From: Oscarella lobularis | Lineage: Eukaryota > Porifera > Homoscleromorpha > Homosclerophorida > Oscarellidae | Assembly (NCBI RefSeq): GCF_947507565.1 | Contig: NC_089194.1 | Coordinates: 930,001 to 994,000, forward strand | Direction: 5' to 3' | DNA length: 64,000 bases | Shown here: one piece after another, positions 50,086 to 60,800 of the stretch | How the letters are laid out: every line of letters starts with the position of its first letter | Numbering within the stretch: the stretch's first letter is position 1 | Position numbers and translations under genes: made by a program | Notes under the pieces: model-generated | The model's input: only the letters and a program-made list of their open reading frames with translations | What the model was told of the DNA's origin: nothing | Database searches by the model: none

Positions 50086-50290
50086 AAAGGCTTTAAAGAA
50101 AAGAGTCAGTCTATTGAGCCGGAGTAGTACCAGGACATACTTCAATACTAGGACCTTGCGCCACGAAATATAAAATTACCAACGTAAGAAGCAGTAGCTT
50201 AAACAAAAGAAAGAAAGGAACAACGAAAACAAATGCTATATGGGCGGGGAGAAATTTTTGCAGCAGAGTCTGCCTCTTCTAGTAGGGACT
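50086..50290 (-). pseudogene. Dead copy of the nesprin-like 3' exon
   Basis: Matches 57780-57990 closely, including the membrane helix and terminus (LTLVILYFVAQGPSIEV, ending TTPAQ and stop at 50111-50113). About 4 extra bases in the run before the helix (ttgttcctttctttctttt) break the frame relative to the intact gene. It lies directly downstream of the USP-kinase fusion, as the intact nesprin-like gene lies downstream of the ankyrin kinase, so it marks the end of a duplicated kinase block. Confidence 0.85.
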
Positions 50291-50400
50291 AGCAATGGCC
50301 AAAGAATATTTATTGAGTACACGAATCACACGTCAACAATCACAAACAATGTTATTTTCAAGTTAGGCAAGCTTAATTGCCGGCTGCAGAACTGCTTTTT

Positions 50401-50955
50401 TCAACTTTCACGAATGTGAACTTGTAGCGTTGCCTTTTCGGAGCTGTTCATGTTGCCTTTCACCGTCAAGCCATGCCCGAGATAACGCTCGTGCCATCCG
50501 TTATCGCCTTTGAACGGATCTCCGTTGTACATTTCATAATACATATCATAATCGGCTCTTCGGACTCCCTCGTAGATTTTCACGTTCCACCAGTTATAGT
50601 ACAAATTGTAATCGAAAGGAACGCTAAAGAGCACTGCAAGGGTGAATGGCTTATCGCTCTTTACTTTGAAAGCGAGAACTCCGACAGCTCCTGTAGCAGT
50701 GAGACCTTTCGTTTTGCGTGCGTTGTACACCAAAGCGTGGTTTCCTGGAACTGTCTCCGGAAGGAGTGCGTCTGACGTACCTGACCAGTAGTAAACGTTC
50801 AAAGGCTCCCAATCTGTTGGCGTGTGATTGACAACTCCGAAAGCAATTGCTCTCGAGATGAAGTCCATTGGATCGAGTATTTCTTTCAGGACACTCAAAA
50901 TTGAGGAAGCAGACGAAATGACATCTCCTGGTGATGCTTTTTTCAAACCGCTCAT
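50401..50955 (-). CDS. Actinoporin-like protein
   Basis: Intronless 184-aa frame, ATG 50955. It matches the actinoporin (sea anemone cytolysin-like) family: a potentially amphipathic N-terminal helix (SSILSVLKEILDPMDF), a strand VYYWSGTSDALLPE, an aromatic patch LYYNWWNVKIYEG and DMYYEMYNG corresponding to the phosphocholine-binding tyrosine/tryptophan cluster, then PFKGDNGWHERYLGHGL; the family's RGD is KGD here. Length is within the family range (about 175-185). No signal peptide is seen. Members form membrane pores in anemones, but actinoporin-like proteins in other animals are often of unknown role. Whether this one is lytic cannot be judged from sequence. GC content resembles neighbours; no sign of recent bacterial transfer. 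Confidence 0.88.
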   Translation of the reverse strand: MSGLKKASPGDVISSASSILSVLKEILDPMDFISRAIAFGVVNHTPTDWEPLNVYYWSGTSDALLPETVPGNHALVYNARKTKGLTATGAVGVLAFKVKSDKPFTLAVLFSVPFDYNLYYNWWNVKIYEGVRRADYDMYYEMYNGDPFKGDNGWHERYLGHGLTVKGNMNSSEKATLQVHIRES

Positions 50956-51362
50956 GATTCCAACTTGGCTGAAAGATTTTACAGTACAAGTGAACAGAAA
51001 AGTGGCAGTTGTGTAAATAATAGTTATTACATGGCTACTTATTTTTTTCGCACTCTTATACCAACGTACAACCGAGGGTAAATCGTAAGTGGGGCCCCGT
51101 TCCCTATAACCTCGATCCCTACAGTCTATTTCAGCTCACCTTGGACTTCGTAAATCTTCGATATTTTTGCTGTGAAGCGTCGTACGAAGTTCAAATCCCT
51201 GGCTCAAAATCCGTTTCGCTCACTGCCCCGGATGTGTCCGAAGCTGGAGTAACCCTGGTGGAGTCAAATATACACGGATCTCTTCTAAGATCTGTTGTGA
51301 AAGCTTCTACGCCTCAACCGGATCTGGTTCACTCCGCGTCCTCGTTCTCTCCTCAGCTGGAA
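50956..51362. other. Intergenic between divergent genes
   Basis: The last part (about 51320-51362, tctcctcagctggaaatggcga) is similar to 53500-53549 in front of the next ankyrin gene, suggesting a duplicated promoter or leader. Otherwise nothing recognised. Confidence 0.4.
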
Positions 51363-53210
51363 ATGGCGAATAGCGGCATAGATAGCGGTGACGGTTGCTG
51401 TTAACTCTTCTTTTGCTGCTAGACTATTCGAACGACTACTATACTAGCCTTTTTTTCGGCTGTCGAAAGCGGAGATAAAGAAACCGTGTCTTCACATATT
51501 CGACGTAATCCGAATGAGTGGAAGACAGCGAAAAATCAGGTGCCACAAATCAGAAAGTCCAAACTTCGACTCTCTCACCGCGTATTTAGCATGGAAAAAC
51601 TTGCCTTCATTTGGCACGTCACGCTGAAATGGCAAGACATTTGATTTCAGCTGGAGCAGATATGGAAGCTCGTAATTCGGTATTGATTTATTAGCAATCA
51701 CTAATCATGACCTAAAATATTAATAGGGGGAACTGACGCCCTTTCTCTCAGCCGCTGAGAATGGATATAACGAAGTGATGGAAATTTTAATAGCAAATGA
51801 ATGCAATATTGATGCAATGGGTCCGGTAAGTAAAACTGTCATGGGGGATTGTTACTAATGAGATGCTTGTAGTGGGGTGAAGCATTGGCATATGCAAGTC
51901 ATGGGGGTCATTTGGAAATTGCTAAACGACTCGTTGGATTGGGATTGGATTTCAATCATAAATGTGATATGGTATTCAATTTAACGTTTAAATATTGGCC
52001 ACATCCGCAAATATGAGTGCTAGTTTTGATGAATAGAGAGTAGAACTATGGTCATCACTTTCAAACAAAGTGATGTATTCTGGGCAGAGTAATCAAAATG
52101 AAATGGCTGTGGCTTCTATCTAATAAACCATGCAATATTTCAGTACAATCACTTTTTAGTATGGCAGCACTTCCCTTCATTATGCATGTTGCAAGGATCG
52201 AGTTGAAATTGCAGAATATTTGCTTTCAGTTGGGGCACACATTGAAGCTGTCAATGACGTATTGATTTATTAGCAATCTATAATTATGGCGAAGTTTATT
52301 TCATGCAGTAGTTTGGAAGAACGCCGTTTTTGGAAGCCGTTTACTTTGACAGTGAAAGAGTGATGAATGTTCTAATTGCAAGGAAATGCAGTATTTATGC
52401 AAGGGACAAAGTGAGATACCCCGAAAGGCAGTTTAGCTTCTAATCTCTGAGTGATGTAGGAAAATAGAAGAGCCATTCAAATTTCTGAAAATACCGTTAT
52501 ACTCACAGAAAAACTCGAGAAGATTTTCAGCGAACGAGAGGAAAGCATAGATGAAATTTTGTAACGTATTGATATGAGTTTCCGTAGGCTGCTTTTTCTA
52601 CAGATAGAACAGTTTCAGCGGATGAAGAGGTAAATGTAGGCATACGTCCTCATAGAGCCAAGCATTAAAATTAATACGTTGCGCTCATACGCAAGTGAGA
52701 GGTAGAGGAATTGATTCGATGTCCTTCCCAGTGTAAAGGTGGCGTTAGAGACGATGTTATAGATAGAAGAAACCATTGTATCGTTGTGCACGTCGAAAAA
52801 GCATTCACAAACAAATTTTGGAACAGCACGGGGGCCTTGTCAATCAATGATTTGTTAGCAGATAAATAGATGAGTACAGGTCGCGTTAGAGACGAAATTT
52901 TTGGAACAGCACGGGGTTGTCAATCAATGAATTGTTAGCAGATAAGTAGATGAGTAATCTGAATCAGTATTTACAATTCCATAGCTTCAAATTCGCCTTG
53001 ATAAGCGTGAAAAGGAGAACGAACGTCTCGCAAAAGATCTCCGCTCCTCCCAACAAGTAAATGGTTGATGTTAGATAGTGAATTATTTTGTGTATTGCGC
53101 TTCTTTAGCTCGTTCGTGAGCTTCAGCGTCGCCTACAAAAGGAGAGAGCGTCCGCTCGAGCAAAATAGAGGAATCTCATCGAGAATCTTCATTCGTCTCA
53201 CAGGTTAGTG
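51363..53210 (+). pseudogene. Ankyrin/coiled-coil paralogue lacking the kinase
   Basis: Starts MANSGIDSGD (ATG 51363), then AFFSAVESGDKETVSSHIRR, and ankyrin exons (TPFLSAAENGYNEVMEILIA, EALAYASHGGHLEIAKRLVG, TSLHYACCKDRVEIAEYLLS, TPFLEAVYFDSERVMNVLIA). Coiled-coil exons follow (LDKREKENERLAKDLRSSQQ, LVRELQRRLQKERASARAK) and a TAG at 53166-53168 interrupts the last one. No glycine loop or kinase exon is found before the next gene start at 53549. Either a truncated duplicate or a kinase-free ankyrin/coiled-coil protein. Confidence 0.7.
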
Positions 53211-53548
53211 GGACAACAGTAAGTAACGCAATGAATGCTATCTTATCATTCATTGTGTATTTTTATGCTTGTCATTTTCTCTATGGATATTTTTGATTTC
53301 TTTTTCTCATTTTATTCCTGGATGTTGGGATGCTTTTTTTTGTCATATTTTGTTCATATACGGGGAGGCGGTATTATGTCCTCTTTAGTTTTACGACTGA
53401 ACTAAGTAAGGTATCTGGTGCATGCATATGTTATTATTTTATTGTATTTGACTCTATACAGGTTCGCCTCAAAATTCTATGACAACGACATTGTACGGGA
53501 CTTCGTTCACTGCGCATCCTTCGTCCTCTCAGCTGGAATTCTCTCACA

Positions 53549-56500
53549 ATGGCGAACAGCGACGACGGTTGTCGTTATTTCTTTTGCTACCGATCACTCT
53601 AACGATTTCGTGTGTTTCTACTAGCCTTTCTTTCGGCTGTCGAAAATGGAGATAAAAAAACCGTGTCTTCATATATTCGACGTTATCCGGAAACGTGGAA
53701 GACAGCGAAAGATGCTGTGCAACGAGTAGTGTCGAATCAGAAAGTCAAAACTTCGATTCTCTCACGGCGTATTTAGGATGAAGAAACTTGCCTTCATTTG
53801 GCACGTGACGCTGAAATGGCAAGATATTTGATTTCAGCTGGAGCACACATGGAAGCTCGTAATTCGGTATTAATTTATTAGCTATTAATAATCATGACCA
53901 AATAATTAATAGTTCAATATGACGCCCTTTCATTCAGCCGCTGAGAATGGAAATAGGGAAGTGATGGAAGTTTTAATTGAAAATGGATGCAATATTCATG
54001 CAAAGGGCTTGGTAAGTAAGACTGTCATTGGGGTTGTTACTAATGAGATGCTTGTAGGATGGTGAAGCATTGGCATTTGCGAGTTCTCGGGGTCATTTGG
54101 AAATTGTTAAACGACTAATTGGATTGGGATTGGATGCCAATCATAAATCTAATCGGGTATTGAATGTAACGTTTAAGTCATGGCCACATCCACAAATATG
54201 AGCGCCAGCTTTGATGAATAGAGTAGAACAGCATTGGTGCTTACTTCCAAACTAAGTGAAGTATTGTGGGCGGGAAAATCAAAATCAAATGGGTGTGGCT
54301 CTGGCTTCTATCCAAAGAACCAGACAATATTTCAATACAGCCGTTTTAGAGGCGCAACACTTCGCTTCATTGGGCATGTCGAGAGAATCACGTTGAAATT
54401 GCTGAATATTTGGTTTCAGTTGGAGCAGACATTGAAGTTGTCAATCGGGTATTGATTTATTAGCAATCTATAATTATAACGAAGTTCATTGATAGGAAGA
54501 GAGAACGCCGTTTTTGGAAGCCATTTACTGGGGAAAAGAAAGAGTGATGAATATTCTAATTGTAAAGGGATGCAATATTTATGCAAAGGACAAAGTGAGA
54601 TACTACGAAAGACAGTTTAGCTTCTAATCTTTGATTGATGTAGGGAAATAGAGGAGCCATTCAAATTGCTGATTTTCATAACCACTTTACACTGAAAGCA
54701 AAACTCTTGAATATTTTCAGTAAACGAGAGGAAGGCATAGATGAGATTTTGTGACGTGTTTATATGAGTTTTCCATAGGCAGCTTCTTCTACAGATAAAG
54801 CAATTAGAGCGGATGAAAAAGAGGAAACAATTCTACAACGAGAGGTAAATCTCTCTCATAGAATCAACCATTATTATTACGTTGCTCTTGTACGCAATTG
54901 AGAGGTAGAGGAATTGAATAAATTTATTCGATGTCCTGGGAAGTGTCAAAGTGTGGGATATAGATAGAAGAAAGACTTTATGTCGTTGTGCACGTCAAAA
55001 ACGAACTAAAAAACATCCACCAATCAATTAATTGTCTTGAAACAGCATGTGGAGATTGTCGATCATTGACTTGTTAGCAGATAAATAGATCAGTATTGTG
55101 ACCTAACGAAAAAATGTTATTCTAGTGTTCACACAGTTAGGAAACATTGTCAAAGGTGCTGATTATTCAAAGTCTAATAAGAATGATCGTTTTCTAGGCA
55201 GAAGAGACGACTTTGAGAGAAGATTTAAAGTCCTATCGTCATCCACCCATCTTGCACCCATTTGTCTTGGAAAAGAGGACTCAAGACCTGTCTCACCAGG
55301 TCAGAACAATGATATTTAATCTGAATTAATGTTTAGTGTTTATTAGCGTGTTGGTGAGCAGCAACGTCGCCTTGATAAGACGGAAGAAGAGAGAAATGTT
55401 GCCTGTGCGGAGAAAGAAAGTCTCGCAGAGGTATATAGCTGTGCTAAAGTGGATTATTTTATGCATTTCTTTAGCTCGTACAAGAGCTGCAACGTTGTCT
55501 TGATAAGTCTGAGAAAGAGAGAAACACTGCTTGTACGGAGAAGGAAAGTCTCTCCGATGATCTCTGCTCGTCTCAACAGGTATATAGCTGTGCACAAGCT
55601 AGACAGTAAATGTATTTCTTAAGCTCGTACAAGAGCTACAACGTCGCCTGGAGGAGGGGAAAGCTTGTACTCGAGAAACAGAAAGAAATCTTCATTCGTC
55701 TCAACAGGTTGGTTGGTGGGATTAGTGTTACTAATAATAAAGGGATTCTGGATTCTATGGCACGTTGCATTTTGTTAGCTCGTCCGTGACCTGCAGAAAG
55801 AAAAAGACACCATTCTTTCAGAGCACGAAGAAAAAATGAGGGAAGTTCAGTTCCTTCGTGAACGAGCAGAAACGGATATCAGTAAGAGATAGAAGGGTAG
55901 TACGACTCATAAACTATGATTACTTATTAGGAAGGATGTCTGAACGTTGTACTCAACTGGAACAGCAGCGCAGTAAAGAGATATATGCAATGTTATGCCT
56001 TCCTAAGATGATCTCTTATTAGGAAGGACTTCTGAACGTTGTACTCAACTGGAGCAGGAACGCGACGAAGCTCGACTCGTTGCCCAAGAAGCGCAACGAA
56101 ACATGAGCCAATGCGAAAACGTGCGTCAAATTTCTTCAACCGACATTAAAATAAGTGACGTCAAACTCGGCAGCGGATCGTTCGGAGGTAATTAAGTAGG
56201 ATGATCTATGATTTGACTAATTCTTTATTTAAGACGTTCGTGTGGGTCGTTGGCGCGGCTGCAACGTCGCCGTCAAAACCTTCTACGAGTTTCTTCGCGT
56301 CGACGTTTATCTTCGTCGATTAGAACAAGAAATTTCAATCTGCAGCAAAGTTCATCATCCCAACGTCGTCTCTTTGCTCGGCGTCATCACTCAAGATAAA
56401 ATTCCACTGAGAATCATATCAGAGCTTCTCGAAGCATCTCTCTCTGATATCATTGTCGCAGCCGACGGTCCTCTTCTTCTCAGAGAGCAAGTCGACGTCG

Positions 56501-57018
56501 CAATGGGCTGTGCGTCTGGAATCTGCTATCTTCACGGACTCGGCATTCTTCACGGAGACATTCGATCAACAAATGTCGTCGTCACGTCAGTAATGGAAGC
56601 GAAAATCTGCGATTTGGGAGCAGCTCGTTTTTCCGAAATCTACAGTCGGTCGGCTGGGCCAATGAGTCCTCCTTACGTCGCTCCGGAAAGGTCCGAACCG
56701 GGTCAGCACAACACTAAAATGGCCGACGTCTATAGCCTCGGCGTGACGTTCATTGAATTGATGACGGGAGAGCAACCGGCAGCAAAAAAGAGAATGGCCC
56801 AAGCAACAAGTGTTCGCCATCCTATCATAAAGCGTCTTGGCCTAGCAATGGTTGAAGTCGATCGTTCGAAGAGGCCTTCAGCAGCGGAGTGTTTGGCCAG
56901 ATTGGAAGTCATCCAGGAATCTGACGAGGAATACAAGAGTTGTCCAGCGAAAAGAATGGTCAAAGGTAAGATGCATGGGGGAGAGAAAGTGGAGCTAGTG
57001 GGTGAGCCATGGAACTAA
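53549..57018 (+). CDS. Ankyrin / coiled-coil / protein kinase, copy 2
   Basis: Starts MANSDD (ATG 53549) then AFLSAVENGDKKTVSSYIRR. Ankyrin exons span about 53770-54720, then a run of phase-0 coiled-coil exons: 28 residues (RVGEQQRRLDKTEEERNVAC...), 35 residues (LVQELQRCLDKSEKERNTAC...), 28 residues (LVQELQRRLEEGKACTRETE...). The exon before the kinase ends LGSGSFGG. Kinase exon about 56234-57018: VAVKTFYEFLRVD, HGDIRSTN catalytic loop, CDLGAARF, PPYVAPE, ending VELVGEPWN. Catalytic Lys, Asp and Asn kept, but HRD is HGD and DFG is DLG. Almost identical to the kinase at 22713-23497 and shares its 3' flank, in opposite orientation. Confidence 0.82.
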
Positions 57019-57159
57019 TACAGAATATCCTTGACGCAATACTGTACTATCTTAAGCAAGTCATTAGTAGTTTTTAAGTTTTGTTTTTGTTGATTTATTA
57101 GTCATTTTTCTTATACGGGCGGTAACTGTTATGATCCTATTTGATCTTTGACCAAGAGA

Positions 57160-57275
57160 CCTAGTTTTACGAATGAACTAAGGTATTGGAGTCTCGAGGA
57201 TAGCAAGAATAGTCATTTGAAAGAGCAAGAACCTCAAGGAATTTTGGCGGGGCCCCACAGGAGGTCTCGAGCACG
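57160..57275. repeat. Kinase 3'-flank repeat, copy 2
   Basis: Reverse complement of about 22395-22530; ends at ggtctcgagcacg, after which the two loci diverge. Here the next sequence is a USP-derived fragment. Confidence 0.75.
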
Positions 57276-57289
57276 AAACGAGCCAAGCG

Positions 57290-57520
57290 GCGAATTGCCG
57301 TTAATCAAGCGGCGAGTCGCCATCGCCACGACCGTCGATCAAGTCGAAGCGATTCGCCACGCAATGAATCGCGCGGAAAATGCAGAAGACGACATGACGG
57401 TGGTAGACGTCGATCGAGAAACTCTGCAAGAAAGCTTCGACGGCAAAGTTGATTGTAGACGGCAGGCAGATGTCGATGCGCGTTGGTTCACGCAGCGGGA
57501 GCGCTGCTTCAGATCGACGA
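57290..57520 (+). pseudogene. Degenerate DUSP fragment
   Basis: Reads TVDQVEAIRHAMNRAENAED and, later, VDARWFTQRERCF, recognisably related to VDDQFETIRNAVNRAEMREG and DSRWFKQWKRYV of the USP genes at 43717 and 45114. The intervening sequence is altered and the rest of the gene is absent. A third dispersed piece of the USP 5' end. Confidence 0.7.
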
Positions 57521-57582
57521 GACTCCAAACCTAAGGAGAGCGCCATTTGCTCAATGTAACGTGACGTGGTGCTGTATGTGTA

Positions 57583-57647
57583 GTGCAGCCAGAGATTAAA
57601 TAGGAGATATCCTATTATACCCTATCCTATTTAATCTCTGGTGCAGC
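57583..57647. mobile_element. 51-bp palindromic insertion with 7-bp target duplication
   Basis: Core 57590-57640 has arms CAGAGATTAAATAGGA and its exact reverse complement. It is flanked by identical GTGCAGC at 57583-57589 and 57641-57647. Like the elements at 4065 and 25914 it begins CA, ends TG, and makes a 7-bp duplication, but the arm sequence is different. Confidence 0.78.
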
Positions 57648-57709
57648 CTCGGACCCAGGCCTCTCCCACGAGCTAACAATGTTCGTGGGAGAGGCCTGGG
57701 TCCGAGGCT
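57645..57709. repeat. Perfect 27-bp-arm hairpin
   Basis: AGCCTCGGACCCAGGCCTCT... pairs perfectly over 27 nt with the sequence ending at 57709, with a loop of about 10 nt. It abuts the 51-bp palindromic element. It starts AGCCTCG and contains CCAGGCC..CTCCC, as at 10321. No flanking duplicate seen. Confidence 0.75.
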
Positions 57710-57826
57710 AACTTCTGAGATCCTTTTGTAAGCCAAGCGCAACTTGCATTCGCGGAATCACCTAACATTTATTTAGCTGAAATTTGAAAAAAGCTTTTAT
57801 TGTAGTAGTCAAAGAAAAGAGTCGGT

Positions 57827-60800
57827 CTATTGAGCTGGAGTGGTCCCAGGACTTACTTCGATACTAGGACCTAGCGCCACGAAATATAAAATTACCAACG
57901 TAAGAAGCAGTAGCTTAAACAAAAGAAAGAAACAACGAAAACAGACGCTATTTTCTCTTCTAGTGCCGAGAGAAATTTTTCCAGCAGAGTCCGTCTCATC
58001 TTCTTGCACCTGAAATAAGTCAGATTCCTCTGCTGCAGGAGGTCTCCTTGCCCTCACAAATTCTCCTCGTTTTCTCCGGTCGATCTCCTCCTCGACGTCC
58101 TTGCCAAAGTCGAAAAAACGATCGAGAAGATCGGGAGCGCTGTCGTCTGGGGACTGTTCTAATTGATCCATTTTGTCCCTCGCTTCGTTGGAGAGAACCT
58201 TGAAAGACAGGACAGGAAGATAAGTGAAATAGGTTTGGGCGCGCTTCTGTTTATTTTGAATACCTCTAATTCGTCGAGTTTTTCTTCAGCTTGGTTGCGC
58301 TGAATTTCTCTAAAATGACGTTTCTTTTCGCCGAGCCACGTTTCCATGTTGGCAACCACTTCGACTTCACTTATCAATTTTTCGGTAGACGCCTTGATGA
58401 GGCTAAGCCTAAGAAACAAATGAAGACATATATAGGTACGTTACACATTGGAACCTCTATAAACTAATAGCTCCTGTAATAACCTAACTCGTTTTACCGT
58501 TTGAATTAGTTATAAGCTACAATACTGGATTTTAAGGTTCCACATGTACAGATACTCCCCCTCCTACCTGTCTTTTACTCTCTTCTCTAGACCCGCCCAT
58601 TTCGACGTCACGTCACCGAGCATTTCCTCCAAACCCGGTTGCTGGCTCTCCGGAAGAACGTCTCGCAGTTCCTCCGCCCGTCTCCTTAGCTCGTTCAATT
58701 CGTCCTCTCGTCCGGCCATCTCATCCTGAAGCTCAGTGCAATAATTCCTTTCTCTCGTCAAAGTATCAATGTCCGCATTCGTCGCCCTAGCAACGGCATC
58801 AAATCCGGCTCCCTTCTCGTCCAGCCAATCGCGAAGCATATTGCAGCCTTCCTCGACGTCAGGCGCCCCTCTCAATTTACTCAACTCCGCCTTAAATTCC
58901 TCAACCTCGCAATCATTAAAACCAACCTCGACGTCAGTTAAATACGTTTCCAACCCCGCGTTCTCCGTCTCGAGCTTCGTAACCTTTTCGCGCGCGAGCT
59001 CAACCCTCTCGCCGACGTCGTCAATAAAACCGCCCTGACAGGAGTCGATATCCCGTCGAACGGCATCGACCAACGCTCGTTGAGCCAACCAAGAACTAAG
59101 ACCCGATTCGAGAAATTTAACGACTCGCGAGTGTTTTCCCTTCAGATTGACGAGAGCCGACGAGAGACCCTCGTTTTGAAGAACGTCCACGTGCTGCCCC
59201 ACGGCATCTAATTTCTCACGAGGTATCTAAACATTTCCGAATTATTTATTTATTTATTTATTTTTTATTCTTTTACGTCCGCTTCTTTCAAGGCTTTCTC
59301 GAATGTTTGGGCGTTGCCACGCGACGCTTCGAGTGCCCGTATATCCGCTTCCGCTTCTCGCATTAGACTTTCGACTTGCATTTCTTTGACGCGAGTCGCG
59401 CCTCTCGCTATGACGCTCTCAAGCTCGTTCTCAACCTGTTCGGCTCGTTTTTCGTGCGGCGCGACTTTTTCCTTCTTTGCCAGTAGATGAAGACCTTCGA
59501 GCGTCTCGACGGCCGACGCGAGAAAGTCGCGCTGCTTCATCACTTCGTCGTCGGAGAAAACGCCGCGGCACTCGCGCGCGCTATCTCGACCCAACGCGCG
59601 TCGAGCCCTCTCAACGTAATCGCAGACGATTTTCAATGACAAATTGAATCCCTGAACGAAACAGGTAACTTCTTGGCACTTTAGGATGCCGTTCTTGAGC
59701 GCGACGATCGTCGACTGGAGCTTCGCTTGCATGGTGCGTAGATAGTCGAGCCGATTGGGGGGCGACGTCGGAGGATGATCCCAGTGGGGTGCAAGACGAT
59801 CTACGAGACTCTGAACGGAATCCGCGTGAGTTTCGAGGCACTTCAAGGAATCCTAAGAAGAAATATATTATTTAATAATTAATTTTTTAATTAAGCCGGA
59901 TTTGCATTAATTAATTAACGGACGCAACGCAATGTACAATTGGATGTTATTGTAGTTGTTGTTGTTGTTGTTGCTGCTGCTGCTATAACGTACTTACTTT
60001 TCCTTTACCATATAAGGAAGTTACGTTGCGTTGCGTCGCTAATTTAACGTAAATCCGGCTTAATTATATACTAACCTCGAATTTCTTTTGCAGCTCGCCG
60101 TCCGCTTCGAGATCGCATTCGACGTCGCCCGTTGCAACGAGTTCCTCCGCCCTTTCCAAGTCCTTCTCGACGACGCTGTCGACGAACTCCCGCGCCTCTT
60201 CGTCCAACTCGCGACGCTCGAACAGCTTGTCCTGCTTGCGCTTCACCGTCTCCAAACGCGCGCGCATCTCATCAGGACTGCTACAGCAGTCGCCCAAGCC
60301 GCGCCCCTGCAAACGTCCGTAGAGAATTCCCGCTTCGCCGACTTTCTCCTGCTGAAGCGTCATCTCCTGAAGTAGCTCGTCCAATTGAGTCGTGAGCTCT
60401 TCCTCTTGACCCCGCCCACACGCCAGATCTCCCAATAATGTTTCGATTCGATCGAAATAGGCGTTCAGCTCGTCACTGATTAATATCAATTTAATTAAAA
60501 ATTCGATTTCTTCGAGTACGGTTTTTTGGAGAGCGCAGGCGCGATCGTAGCCGCTCAGGAGCGCGGCGAGTCGCTCGGCGAGATAGGCGGGCTTTTCCTG
60601 ACGACTTTGCGCGGCGATTTCATCGAGCAATTGACTCAGACGCGACAGTTTCGAATTTTGAATTTTGTGATGAGCGAAGAAGTCGCGATGTCGCTTCGCG
60701 TACGCTTCCGCTTCGGACGCCGTCGCGATCGTGTCGCTCTCCTCGAGAAGCGCGTTCGCGTCGACGATCCACTCGTCGAGTTCGACCGATATGTTGAGGA

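Noticed and set aside
51270..51297. CACGGATCT..AGATCTGTTGTG as another palindromic element
   Set aside because: Arms are imperfect and there is no 7-bp flanking duplicate.
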